DNA of 64,000 nt from AP-15 sp963814805 (lineage in GTDB: Bacteria > Pseudomonadota > Alphaproteobacteria > ATCC43930 > CGMCC-115725): NCBI GenBank assembly GCA_963814805.1, contig CAWFER010000023.1:372001-436000 (forward strand), in the 5' to 3' direction. Below, piece after piece: positions 1-9,164 of this stretch (positions are counted from its first letter, which is position 1; each line of letters opens with the position of its first letter). The position numbers and the translations under genes were made by a program. The notes beneath the pieces were generated by a model, which saw only the letters and a program-made list of their open reading frames with translations, did no database searches and had not been told where the DNA came from.

Positions 1-18
1 GCGGCGGCGGCGCGATGA
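1..18 (+). CDS. C-terminal tail of an upstream gene (truncated by the window edge)
   Basis: Only five codons (four Ala, one Arg) and a TGA stop at 16-18 are visible. The stop overlaps the ATG of the next gene in an ATGA arrangement, as expected for a translationally coupled operon. Position ahead of a CobC-like phosphatase makes another cobalamin gene such as cobS or cobT likely, but that is inference from context only. Confidence 0.3.
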   Translation, partial: AAAAR

Positions 19-653
19 GCGAGATCGCGACCCGTTTCTGGTGGGTGCGTCACGCCCCGGTGGGGCATGGCGGACGCATCTACGGCCAGGCGGATCTGTC
101 CTGCGACTGCTCGCAGAATGCGGTGTTCGCCGGGCTCGCCGGGCAATTGCCGGGAGGCGCGGTCTGGGTCACCAGCAATCTGCGCCGCACCCACGAGACC
201 GCGGCGGCGATCATCCGCGCCGGTGCTGCCGGGCTGCAATCGACCCCGGGGCCCGGAGCGCTGGCGATCGCCGATCTCGCCGAGCAGCATTTCGGCGCGT
301 GGCAGGGCATGACGTATGACGAGCTCAGCCAATCGCGAAACGGCGACTTCCACCGCTTCTGGCATGCGCCGGCGCACCAAGCCCCGCCGGGCGGCGAAAG
401 CTTTGTCGCCGTCATCGAACGAGTAGGGCGCGCGATCCACGATCTGGTCGCGACTTATGCCGGGCGCGACGTCATCGCCGTGGCGCATGGCGGCACGATC
501 CGCGCGGCGTTGGCATTGGCGCTCAGTCTCGATCCCGAAGCAGCCCTCGCCTTTTCGATCGACAACTGCTCGCTGACCCGCATCGACCGGATCGACGGCC
601 CCGGCATGGGTCACGGCTGGCGGGTGGTGACCGTCAACCGGCCGGCGCGATGA
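15..653 (+). CDS. cobC: Histidine phosphatase, probable alpha-ribazole-5'-phosphate phosphatase (CobC-like)
   Basis: A 212-residue phosphoglycerate-mutase-type phosphatase. The RH of the catalytic motif is at residues 12-13 (VRHA), a supporting RTHE segment is at 58-61, and the second catalytic histidine is H158 in AVAHGG. In cobalamin synthesis CobC removes the phosphate of alpha-ribazole phosphate or adenosylcobalamin phosphate in the cytoplasm. The family is broad, so the substrate is inferred from the neighbours: a B12 riboswitch and cobU, cobW, cobN and cobO follow within 1 kb. The ATG overlaps the stop of the preceding gene, so it is the last gene of an upstream operon. Confidence 0.75.
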   Translation: MSEIATRFWWVRHAPVGHGGRIYGQADLSCDCSQNAVFAGLAGQLPGGAVWVTSNLRRTHETAAAIIRAGAAGLQSTPGPGALAIADLAEQHFGAWQGMTYDELSQSRNGDFHRFWHAPAHQAPPGGESFVAVIERVGRAIHDLVATYAGRDVIAVAHGGTIRAALALALSLDPEAALAFSIDNCSLTRIDRIDGPGMGHGWRVVTVNRPAR

Positions 654-656
654 TCG

Positions 657-1070
657 TCAACCCGGGGGCATCGGCATCTTTGGAAAGCGCTGCCGCTCGC
701 CGCCGAGCTCTACCCAGGGCTGCGCGCTGTCGCAGAAAATTTCCATCGCCGGCTTGACCCAGCTCGGATCGTCGAGCGTCCCGGTCATGATCATCACTAC
801 GTCCGGCATCAGCTCGGCCTCGTCGATGATCGACGACCCGCATTCCGGGCAGAAGCTGCGGGACAAGGTCTTGCCGCTGTCGCCCCGGTCGTTGAAGGTT
901 TTCAATTTGCCCTGAAGATTTAGCGCCTGCTTGGGCAGCGCCACCACCGCCGCAAATGCAGCGCCGATACCCTTCTGGCAGTTTTTGCAATGGCATACGC
1001 CGACGAAATTCGGCTCGGCATCGGCCGAATAGCGCACCTTGCCGCACAGGCATCCACCCTCGATTTTCAT
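657..1070 (-). CDS. GFA/CENP-V family zinc protein
   Basis: A 137-residue protein of the glutathione-dependent formaldehyde-activating enzyme (Gfa/CENP-V) fold. Zinc-binding cysteines are visible near the N-terminus (GGCLCGKVRY), in CHCKNC around residues 26-31, and in SFCPECG around 93-99. Most family members are not proven formaldehyde enzymes; some act on S-(hydroxymethyl)glutathione or have unknown roles. It is convergent with the cobC-like gene (3 bp between the ends) and divergent from the riboswitch-controlled cob operon. A link to cobalamin is not evident. Confidence 0.85.
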   Translation of the reverse strand: MKIEGGCLCGKVRYSADAEPNFVGVCHCKNCQKGIGAAFAAVVALPKQALNLQGKLKTFNDRGDSGKTLSRSFCPECGSSIIDEAELMPDVVMIMTGTLDDPSWVKPAMEIFCDSAQPWVELGGERQRFPKMPMPPG

Positions 1071-1184
1071 TCGCCCCTCCTGTTCGTCTGATCGGCGGCG
1101 CTCGCCGCAATCGCGAGGCTAGCTCAGGCGCAACGCGAAATCGAGACCGGCAACGAAAGAGTGACCTCGATCGCGGCCGCGTGC

Positions 1185-1350
1185 TAGCGTCCATACCGCG
1201 ATGCGACAGGGAAGTCCGGTGCGACGCCGGCGCTGCCCCCGCAACTGTGACAGCGAGACCGCGGCAAACGCCACTGGCGACCCCCTCGTGGAGAGGGGGC
1301 TCCGGGAAGGCGCCGCGGGCGACGACCCCGAGCCAGGAGACCTCCGCATC
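1185..1350 (+). promoter_or_regulatory. Cobalamin (AdoCbl) riboswitch
   Basis: The 5' leader of cobU carries the conserved cobalamin-riboswitch elements in order: GGGAAGTCCGGTGCGAC near 1208, a CCCCCGCAACTGTGA core near 1235-1252, GCCACTG near 1270, GGGAAGG near 1303, and the B12 box AGCCAGGAGACC at 1331-1342. Binding of adenosylcobalamin normally blocks translation or transcription of downstream cobalamin genes. The box ends about 50 bp before the cobU ATG. Exact ends are estimated. Confidence 0.93.
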
Positions 1351-1392
1351 GCGCGAACCGGGACGATTCCTCGGGCGGAGGAGGAGGAACCT

Positions 1393-1959
1393 ATGGTTTT
1401 GACGTCAACCAGTCCGGCGGCTGCGGATCGGGCGCGCGCGGGGCTGCCCGCGGTGACCCTGGTGCTGGGCGGCGCCCGTTCGGGCAAGAGCCGCCATGCC
1501 GAATGCCTGATCGAGGGTGCTGCCGCCGGCGGGACCTATTGCGCGACCGCCGCGGCTGGCGACGCCGAGATGGCGGCGCGCATCGCCGCGCACCGGGCGC
1601 GCCGCGGCCCGTTTTGGCGCACCGTCGAGGAGCGCCTGGCGCTGGCCCCGGTGATCGCGGCCGAAGCGAGGCCGGGTCGGCCGCTGCTGATCGACTGCCT
1701 GACCCTGTGGCTGTCGAACCTGCTTCTTGCCGACCGGCCGATCGAGGATGAGAGCGAGACGCTGGGCGCGGCCTTGCGCATGGCGGCCGGGCCGATCGTG
1801 CTGGTCGCCAACGAGGTCGGCATGGGCTTGGTGCCGGAAACCCCGCTCGGCCGCCGCTTTCGCGACGCCGCCGGCCGGCTCAATCAGCAGGTCGCAGCAC
1901 TGGCCGATCGCGTCGTTTTCGTCGCCGCCGGCCTGCCGTTGATGTTGAAGGAAGGCTGA
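1393..1959 (+). CDS. cobU: Adenosylcobinamide kinase / adenosylcobinamide-phosphate guanylyltransferase
   Basis: Bifunctional CobU/CobP phosphorylates adenosylcobinamide and transfers GMP to it, making AdoCbi-GDP for nucleotide-loop assembly. The Walker A motif GGARSGKS lies at residues 26-33, followed by the AHRARRG segment that carries the guanylylated histidine and the family motif VANEVGMGLVPETPLGR. The frame is open upstream to 1201, but that stretch is the riboswitch. ATG 1393 has a purine-rich ribosome site (GAGGAGGA, 1379-1388) and gives the normal size of 188 residues. cobW begins one base after the stop. Confidence 0.93.
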   Translation: MVLTSTSPAAADRARAGLPAVTLVLGGARSGKSRHAECLIEGAAAGGTYCATAAAGDAEMAARIAAHRARRGPFWRTVEERLALAPVIAAEARPGRPLLIDCLTLWLSNLLLADRPIEDESETLGAALRMAAGPIVLVANEVGMGLVPETPLGRRFRDAAGRLNQQVAALADRVVFVAAGLPLMLKEG

Positions 1960-1960
1960 C

Positions 1961-2986
1961 ATGCGCCGCGTCCCGGCGACGGTGATCACCGGCTTTCTCG
2001 GCGCCGGCAAGACCAGCCTCGTGCGTCATCTGCTGGCGCGGGCGCAGGGGCGGCGGCTCGCGGTCGTCGTCAACGAGTTCGGCGAACTCGGCATCGACCG
2101 CGAATTGCTGCTCGGCTGCGGCGACGCGGCCTGCGGCGAGGGCGACATCGTTGAATTGGCCAATGGGTGCCTGTGCTGCACCGTCGCCGACGATTTTCTG
2201 CCGGCCTTGACCCGGCTGCTCGACCGCCCGGCGCCGCCCGAGCACATCCTGATCGAGACCTCGGGTCTGGCCTTGCCGAAACCCCTGGTCCAGGCCTTTG
2301 CCTGGCCCGAGATCCGCACCCGCACCACGGTCGACGGCGTCGTGACCGTGATCGACGCCGCGGCGGTCGCCGCTGGCCACTTTGCCGACGACCCGGCGGC
2401 GGTGGCGCGGGCGCGGGCGGCCGACCCGTCTCTCGCCCACGACAATCCGCTCGACGAGGTGTTCGGCGACCAGCTCGCCTGCGCCGATCTGGCGATCCTC
2501 AACAAGATTGACCTGGTTGCCCCGGAGCGCGTCGCCGCACTGCGCCGCGAGATCGGCGAGCGGCTTCGCCCCGGCGTCGGGCTGCTCGCGGCGCGGGACG
2601 GCATGGTGGCGCCGGAGGTGGCGCTGGGCCTCGCCGCCGCGGCCGAGGACGATCTGGCGACCCGGCCCTCGGTCCACGATCTCGAAGCCACGCACGATCA
2701 TGACGATTTCGAGAGCTTTGTCGTGGCGCTCGGCGCAGTCAGCGACAGCGAGCCCTTTCTCGCCCGCCTGCGCGCCGCAATCCGCGGCTACGGGGTACTG
2801 CGGCTCAAGGGGTTTGTCGATCTGCCCGGCCGCGAGCGGCGGCTCGTGGTCCAGGCGGTCGGCGACCGGCTGACGCAGTATTTCGACCGTCCATGGCAGG
2901 CCGGCGAGCAGCGCGCAACGCGGCTCGTCGTGATCGGGGAGAAAGGCCTGCCCCGCGCGGCGATCGCGGCGGCGCTGGGGGCCTAA
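1961..2986 (+). CDS. cobW: CobW family GTP-dependent metal chaperone
   Basis: A 341-residue P-loop GTPase of the COG0523/CobW group. It has Walker A GFLGAGKT at residues 11-18, the metal-binding GCLCCTV motif at 69-75, an NKID guanine-specificity motif near residue 175 and the usual C-terminal domain. CobW proteins are thought to deliver cobalt for the CobN-containing chelatase in aerobic cobalamin synthesis. Placement between cobU and cobN supports the cobalt rather than the zinc branch of the family. Its TAA stop shares bases with the ATG of cobN, indicating coupling. Confidence 0.93.
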   Translation: MRRVPATVITGFLGAGKTSLVRHLLARAQGRRLAVVVNEFGELGIDRELLLGCGDAACGEGDIVELANGCLCCTVADDFLPALTRLLDRPAPPEHILIETSGLALPKPLVQAFAWPEIRTRTTVDGVVTVIDAAAVAAGHFADDPAAVARARAADPSLAHDNPLDEVFGDQLACADLAILNKIDLVAPERVAALRREIGERLRPGVGLLAARDGMVAPEVALGLAAAAEDDLATRPSVHDLEATHDHDDFESFVVALGAVSDSEPFLARLRAAIRGYGVLRLKGFVDLPGRERRLVVQAVGDRLTQYFDRPWQAGEQRATRLVVIGEKGLPRAAIAAALGA

Positions 2987-5900
2987 TGCACCTCCTCGCC
3001 ACCCTGCCCGGAACCATCGACGACGGCTCGACCGCGGTCGATCTGGCGCAGACGCCCAGCGACATCGTCGTGCTGTCGAGCGCCGATACAGAATTGGCCA
3101 TGCTGGCCGCGGCCCAGGTGCTGCGGCGAATGCAGGACTCGAGCGCGCCGAGCCTGCGCGTCGCCCCAATCCTGCGCCTCGGCCACCATTTCTCGGTCGA
3201 TCTCTATATGGAGACGGTCGCCCGCGCGCGCCTGGTGATCGCCCGGGTGCTCGGCGGCAGCGCCTATTGGCCCTATGGCGTCGAGCGGCTGGCCGAGACC
3301 TGTCGCGCCAACCATATCCCGCTGGCGCTGCTGCCTGGCGACGACAAGCCCGATGACGAACTGGCCTTGCAATCGACGATCAGCCGCGACAACCGCAACC
3401 GGCTGTGGCGCTACCTGGCCGAGGGCGGCCCGGCCAACGCCGAGAATTTGCTGCGCTATGCCGCCAGCCTGATCGGCGATGACACGGAATGGGCCGAGCC
3501 GGCGCCGTTGCTGCGCGCCGGTCTCTACTGGCCGGACGTGGCGTTGCCGAGCCTCGACGACATCGCCGCGCAGTGGAGCGGCGCAGGCGGTGTCGTGCCG
3601 ATCGTGTTCTACCGGGCATTGCTGCAATCGGGCAACACGGCGCCGGTCGACGCGCTGGTGCGCGCGCTCGCGGCGCGGCGGCTGCGCCCGTTGCCAATCT
3701 TCGTGCAGAGTCTGAAGGATGGCGAGGCCACGGCGCTGATCCGGACGCTGTTCGCCGAGGCGCCGCCTGCGGTGATCCTCAACGCGACCGGTTTTTCGGT
3801 GCGGGCGGGCGCCGGCGAGGATCCGCTTGCGATGGCCGACTGCCCGATATTGCAGGTGGTTTTCTCCGGCGGCGACGAGCAGAGCTGGCGCGCCGGAACA
3901 CGAGGTCTCGGCAGCCGCGACCTGGCGATGAATGTGGCGCTGCCCGAGATCGACGGCCGCATCTTGTCACGCGCAGTGTCGTTTAAGGAGCCATTGGGCC
4001 ACGATCCGGAGACCGAGATCGATCTGGTCGGCTACCGGCCAGTCGCCGACCGCATCGCCTTTGTCGCCGATCTGGCGCGCAACTGGGCGCGGCTGGGCGA
4101 GAAGCCTGCGGCCCTGCGCCGGGTCGCATTGATCCTCGCCAACTATCCGAGCCGCGCCGGCCGCATCGGCAACGGCGTCGGTCTCGACACGCCGGCTTCG
4201 GCGCTGGCGGTCCTGCATGCGCTCCGCGGCGCCGGCTACCGGGTCGACAACATCCCCGACGATCCGCAAGCGCTGATCGCGCGCCTCGCCGCCGGCCCGA
4301 CCGGCGCCAACCCCGGCGCCGCCGCGGAGGAAACCTTCGCGTTCGCCGAGTATTCGATCTACTTTGCCGCGTTGCCGCGGTCGGTTCAGCGGGCCGTCCG
4401 CGATCGCTGGGGGCCGGCCGAGCGCGACCCCTATTTCCGCGAGGGGCGGCTCGATTGCGGCCGGTTCGCGATCCCGGGCTTCCGCGCCGGCAATATTGCG
4501 GTGCTGGTCCAGCCGGCGCGCGATTACGGCCTCGATCCGAAGGCGAGCTATCACGACCCGGATCTGCCGCCGCCGCACGCCTATCTCGCCGCCTATGCCT
4601 GGCTGGCGCAGGATTTCCGCGCCGATGCGGTCATCCATCTCGGCAAGCACGGCACCCTCGAATGGCTGCCTGGCAAGGCCTTGACGCTGTCGGCCGAGTG
4701 CCTGCCCGAGGCGGTGCTGCCGCCATTGCCGCATCTTTATCCGTTTATCGTCAACGACCCAGGCGAAGGGACCCAGGCCAAGCGCCGCGCCCAGGCGGTC
4801 ATTATCGACCATTTGACCCCGCCTCTGACCCGCGCCGGCAGCTATGGGCTGATGGCCGAGCTTGAGCGGCTGATCGACGAATATTACGAAGCGAGCCGCG
4901 GCGATCGGCGGCGGGTGGCGCCCCTGGCGGCGGCGATCCTCGAACAGGCGCGCTCGGCCGGGCTCGACGGCGATTGCGGCATTGCCGCCGGCGACGATCC
5001 GGCGACGGCCCTGCGCAAGCTCGACGCGCTCCTGTGCGAGATCAAGGAATTGCAGATCCGCGACGGGCTCCACGTCTTCGGCGCGAGCCCCGCGGGCCAG
5101 CAGCTCGATGCGCTGCTGGTCGCCTTCGCCCGGCCCGGTCGCGGCGCCGCCCCGAGGACGTTCTCGTTGCTGCGCGCCTTGGCCGCCGATCTCGATCTGG
5201 GCGGCGATCCGCTCGCTCTCGACCTGGCCGAGCCGTGGCACGGCGGGCGTCCGGCCGCGCTCGCCGACGCCGGACCGTGGCGTACGGCCGGCGACACGGT
5301 CGAGCGGCTGGAGGCGCTGGCGTTGCGTCTGGTCGCCGGCGAGGTCCGGCCTGGGGAAAGCTGGCAGCGCACGCGCGCCGTACTGGACTGGATCGAGCGG
5401 CATCTGCGTCCAGCCGTGGCGCGCTGCGGTCCGGCCGAGATGGCAGGGCTCCTCGCCGGGCTCGATGGGCGCCTGGTGCAGCCCGGCCCCTCCGGCGCGC
5501 CGAGCCGAGGCCGCCCCGAGGTGTTGCCGACCGGCCGCAATTTCTATTCGGTCGATACCCGCGCGGTGCCGACCCAGGCGGCCTGGCGGCTCGGCTGGAA
5601 ATCGGCGGCCTTGCTGCTCGAACGCCACGCCCAGGAGCACGGCGCCTATCCGGCGCGGGTGGCGCTGTCGGCGTGGGGCACCGCCAATATGCGCACCGGC
5701 GGCGACGATATTGCCCAGGCCTTGGCCTTGCTCGGGGTGCAGCCGGTGTGGGAGCGGGCGAGCGGACGGGTGACCGGGTTCGAAATCATGCCGACCTCGG
5801 TGCTCGACCGGCCAAGGGTCGACGTCACCCTGCGGGTCTCGGGCTTCTTCCGCGACGCCTTTCCGGGGTTGATCGACCTGGTCGATTCGGCGGTGCGCGC

Positions 5901-6715
5901 CGTCGCCGCGCTCGACGAGCCGGCCTCGGTCAACCCGCTCGCCGCCCGGTTCGCCGCCGACCGCCATGCGCTCGAAGCCCAGGGCGTCGCCGCGGCCGAT
6001 GCCCAGCGGCGCGCCGGCTATCGCATCTTTGGGGCCAAGCCCGGCGGCTACGGCGTCGGGTTGCAGCGCCTGATCGACGAGCGCGCCTGGGATGGCGACG
6101 AGGATCTCGCCGAGGCCTGGCTCGACGGCAGCCGCTACGCCTATGACGCCGGCGGCGAAGGGCGGCCGGAGCGGGCGATGCTCGAAGCCCGGCTCGCCGA
6201 TGCCGAGGCGGTGCTGCACAACCAGGACAACCGCGAGCACGATCTGTTGGACAGCGGCGACTACTATCAGTTCGAGGGCGGCCTCGCGCTCGTCGTGCGC
6301 CGGCTGTCGGGCCGCACCCCCGCAGTCTATCACAACGACCATTCGCGGCCCGAGACGCCGCGCGTCCGCACCCTGCGCGAGGAATTGGGTCGGGTCGTCC
6401 GCAGCCGGGCGGCGAACCCGCGCTGGATTGCAGGCGTAATGCGCCACGGCTACAAAGGGGCGGCCGAGATCGCCGCCACGGTCGATTACCTGTTCGCCTT
6501 CGCCGCGACTGCGGGCGCGGTCGACGACACGCATTTCGAGGCGCTCTACGACGCCTATCTCGCCGATGAGCAAGTGCGTTCGGTTCATGGCCGAGCACAA
6601 TCCGGCCGCCCTTGCCGACACGGGCCAACGCTTTCTCGAAGCGATCGAGCGCGGCCTGTGGCGCCCGCGCCGCAACAGCGCCCGCGAAGAATTGACTCAG
6701 TGGAGCGGGACGTGA
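2986..6715 (+). CDS. cobN: Cobaltochelatase large subunit CobN (frameshifted near the 3' end)
   Basis: CobN is the large subunit of the ATP-dependent aerobic cobaltochelatase and inserts Co2+ into hydrogenobyrinic acid a,c-diamide with CobS and CobT. About 1,243 codons match the family's usual length, with conserved magnesium-chelatase-H-type blocks such as HLGKHGTLEWLPGK (about residues 547-560), WGTANMRTGGDD and NQDNREHDLLDSGDYYQFEGG-type sequence near the C-terminus. ATG 2986 overlaps the cobW stop; the open frame runs further upstream but would overlap cobW. Near 6,575 a single-base shift moves the last ~45 codons (FMAEHNPAALADTGQRF onward) into another frame, ending at TGA 6713-6715. A sequencing error is likely. 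Confidence 0.93.
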
Positions 6716-7336
6716 GCGATCCGCTCGAAACAGCAGCCGAAATCAACCGCCGCCACAACGAAAAGATGGCACGACGCAAGGCGGCGCGCGAGCGCATGCT
6801 GGCGACCAAGACCGAAGAGCGCGGGCTCCTGATCGTCCACACCGGCGACCGGCAAGGGCAAATCGACCGCCGCGTTCGGCATGGTATTGCGCTGCCTCGG
6901 CCATGGCATGCCGGTCGGCATCGTCCAGTTCGTCAAGGGCGTGTGGGGCACCGGCGAGCGGGTGGCGCTCGAACGCTTTGGCGATCTCGTCACCTGCCGG
7001 GCGATGGGCGAAGGCTTTACCTGGGACACCCAGGACCGCGCCCGCGACATCGCCGCCGCGCGCGCCGCCTGGGACGTGGCCAAGGCGATGATCGCCGACC
7101 CGTCCTTTCGGCTGGTGCTGCTCGACGAGCTCAACATCGTGCTGCGCTACGACTACCTGCCGCTCGACGAGGTCGTGGCGGCGCTGACGACGAAGCCGCG
7201 CGACCTGCACGTCATCGTCACCGGCCGCAACGCCAAGCATGCTCTCGTCGCCGCCGCCGATCTGGTGACCGAGATGACCCTGGTCAAGCACCCGTTTCGC
7301 GGCGGCGTCAAAGCGCAGCCTGGCATCGAGTTCTGA
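6712..7336 (+). CDS. cobO: Cob(I)yrinic acid a,c-diamide adenosyltransferase CobO (frameshifted)
   Basis: CobO (BtuR/CobA type) transfers the adenosyl group of ATP to the cobalt of corrinoids. GTG 6712 overlaps the cobN stop. The N-terminal RRHNEKMARRKAARERM block is typical. The P-loop should read TGDGKGKSTAA, but one extra C near 6,847 shifts the frame there; the rest (VLRCLGHGMPVGIVQFVKG, then LLDELNIVLRYDYL) continues in the frame that ends at 7336. About 208 codons in total, the usual length. It is the last visible cob gene of the riboswitch-controlled operon. Confidence 0.92.
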
Positions 7337-7393
7337 GGGCGCGCTTGCCGGCGAACATCTCCAATCGCGGGCGCCGCGGCGTGAAAGCGTCTC

Positions 7394-7576
7394 TCAACAC
7401 TGGTCGGGAGTGTCCGCGGCGCGGGTCGGATCCCATTGCAGGCTCGACAGGAACGACAGCCAGCGGTTTGTCTCCCTGAGCGCATGCAGGACCGAAGATA
7501 CGAACCACAGGTTCAGACAGAGCAGCGAGAGGGTGCTCAGCTCGAACCAATGGATGATTATCCACTCTGCCATCAT
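7394..7576 (-). CDS. Small membrane protein, unknown function (60 aa)
   Basis: The minus strand encodes a 60-residue protein starting MMAEWIIIHWFELS. Its hydrophobic stretch at about residues 13-31 (LSTLSLLCLNLWFVSSVL) looks like one transmembrane helix, followed by a polar C-terminal tail. Two ATG codons in tandem are possible starts. No family is recognised. It fills the 400-bp gap between cobO and the SDR gene and points towards cobO. The membrane-like composition and lack of another candidate here favour a real gene, but it is unproven. Confidence 0.45.
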   Translation of the reverse strand: MMAEWIIIHWFELSTLSLLCLNLWFVSSVLHALRETNRWLSFLSSLQWDPTRAADTPDQC

Positions 7577-7733
7577 GCGCCTCTGCGGTGCGGTCGTTGC
7601 GTGCCGGTATGCGCAGCTTTGCCGGCGGGTCGAGGGCCGTCGGCCACGACAGTTCCAGGTTAACATCGGCTCGGCGAAGGTGAATACTCCCGGCCGGCAA
7701 GGTTGCCGCGCGACGGTGTGAAGGGAGAGTTCG

Positions 7734-8558
7734 ATGCCGAGTTCCGCTCGGGTAGCGCTGATCACGGGCTGCGGCAAGCCGGTCGGCATCGGCAATTCGA
7801 CGGCGCGGGCATTGGCTGCCGCCGGGATGACGGTGGTGGTTTCCGACGTGATCGCGACCGGGGTCGCCAACGAGCACAATGTGCAGGGCGACACCGATGC
7901 GTCATGGCGCGGTGTCGACAGCCTGGTCGAGGAGCTCGTCCGCGGCGGCCATACCGCCTCTTCGACCCTGGGCGACGTTGGCGTCGAGGCCGACGCCGCG
8001 CGCATGGCCGCGGAGGTGCTGGGCCGCTATGGCCGGCTCGACATCCTGGTCAACAATGCCGGCGCGCCGCAGGGCGCCGACCGCAACGAGATCGAGAACG
8101 TGCCGCTCGACGCCTGGGAGCGCACGATGGGGGTCAACGCCCGCGGCTGCTTTCTGATGTCGCGCGCCGCGGTGCCGGCGATGCGCCAGGCTGGCTGGGG
8201 CCGCATCGTCAGCGTGTCGTCGAAGGCGGCGTTCCGGCCCGGCCGCAACCGCGCAGTCTACGCCGCCTCGAAGGCCGCGATCGTCGGCTTCACCAAGTCG
8301 CTCGCCTTGGACTTGGCGCCGTGTGGGATCACCGTCAATGCCGTCTGCCCCGGCCCGATCCGCACCTCGCGGGCGATCAGCACCAACCGGCGCGAATACG
8401 GCGACGACCTCGAAATCGGCTTTGCCGAGCGGTCGAAGGCGATCCCGGTCGGCCGCTTCGGCACCCCCGACGAGGTGGCGGCGATGATCGCCTTCCTCGC
8501 CTCCGACCAAGCCGCCTTCATCACCGGCCAGGCGATCGGCATCGACGGCGGCTGGTGA
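7734..8558 (+). CDS. SDR family NAD(P)-dependent oxidoreductase
   Basis: A 274-residue classical short-chain dehydrogenase. The N-terminal cofactor loop is TGCGKPVGIG, the NNAG motif is near residue 104, and the active-site YAASK follows the catalytic serine (VSVSSKAAF). The C-terminus GIDGGW is typical of FabG-like members. ATG 7734 has a ribosome site (GGGAGAG) just upstream. The substrate cannot be read from the sequence. The gene is alone between a microprotein and a decayed toxin-antitoxin pair, so context gives no pathway. Confidence 0.88.
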   Translation: MPSSARVALITGCGKPVGIGNSTARALAAAGMTVVVSDVIATGVANEHNVQGDTDASWRGVDSLVEELVRGGHTASSTLGDVGVEADAARMAAEVLGRYGRLDILVNNAGAPQGADRNEIENVPLDAWERTMGVNARGCFLMSRAAVPAMRQAGWGRIVSVSSKAAFRPGRNRAVYAASKAAIVGFTKSLALDLAPCGITVNAVCPGPIRTSRAISTNRREYGDDLEIGFAERSKAIPVGRFGTPDEVAAMIAFLASDQAAFITGQAIGIDGGW

Positions 8559-8586
8559 GCTACACCTGCCGTTCGCCGCGCACGAC

Positions 8587-8932
8587 CTACGTCAAAACAA
8601 CCGCGAGAGCCCGCCGGAGCTGCGACGAGACTTGGTTTCGGTCAGCATTAGGCAGCATGCCCAGGTGCTGGGCGTCCCGTGCCTCGATCGTCGCGACCTT
8701 CGCCGTACGGACGATCGATGCGGCAGAAGCCCGGCCAGGACGAGATCGGGGATCGCGACGTCGCCGGGCAGCCGCGATTTTCCACGCTGGTAATCATCAG
8801 CAGCCACAGCAGACCGTGCTCGGCCTCGATTTCCCCGGCGCCGACGACGAGCGCCGGACGACGCTGCCGAACCGGCCGATCGGTACAGGGAAACGGAACC
8901 CTGACGATGCCCCAACGCACAAAGATCGGCAT
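8587..8932 (-). pseudogene. PemK/MazF-like toxin, frameshifted
   Basis: On the minus strand ATG 8932 begins MPIFVRWGIVRVPFPCTDR and continues RRPALVVGAGEIEAEHGLLW, the pattern of type II PemK/MazF mRNA-interferase-like proteins. After VENRGCP the frame changes twice (about 8,780 and 8,730), then VRTAKVATIEARDAQHLG and LRRALAVVLT end at TAG 8587. About 115 codons if repaired, normal for the family. Frameshifts occur all over this contig, so the gene may be intact in the organism. The antitoxin-like frame lies directly upstream. Confidence 0.6.
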
Positions 8933-9105
8933 AGCTGGTCGGCCTCTGACGACCACTTACCAAAAGTGGCGAAAGGGTCGTCGACCGGATCGCGCCTTAC
9001 CTTGGTGAGGATCACCTGATCCCCCTCGATCCGATAGGCGAGTTCGTCGCCTTCGCCGACGCGCAGCGCAGCCCGGACCGGCTGCGGGATCTGGCCATAT
9101 ATCAA
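8930..9105 (-). pseudogene. AbrB/MazE-type antitoxin fragment partner of the PemK-like toxin
   Basis: The reading QIPQPVRAALRVGEGDELAY followed by RIEGDQVILTKVRRDPVDDP matches SpoVT-AbrB-fold antitoxins, whose swapped-hairpin beta-barrel binds the operator and whose C-terminal tail binds the toxin. The frame opens at a TTG (9105) just after an in-frame stop, so the true start is probably lost by a frameshift. The 3' end runs into the toxin start at 8932. About 58 residues are visible. Gene order antitoxin then toxin is the usual one. Confidence 0.5.
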
Positions 9106-9164
9106 TCGGTCGCCGAGAACCTAAGGGGTTCCCTTACGATCGTCAACCTTTCGGGTAGGCGGCC

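Noticed and set aside
1201..1392. N-terminal extension of cobU
   Set aside because: The open frame overlaps the cobalamin riboswitch; the ribosome site and homology support ATG 1393.
3967..6675. Very long minus-strand open frame (902 codons)
   Set aside because: It is antisense to cobN, has no recognisable domain and exists because of high GC content. The same applies to long frames at 1,880-3,169 and 58,324-60,465.
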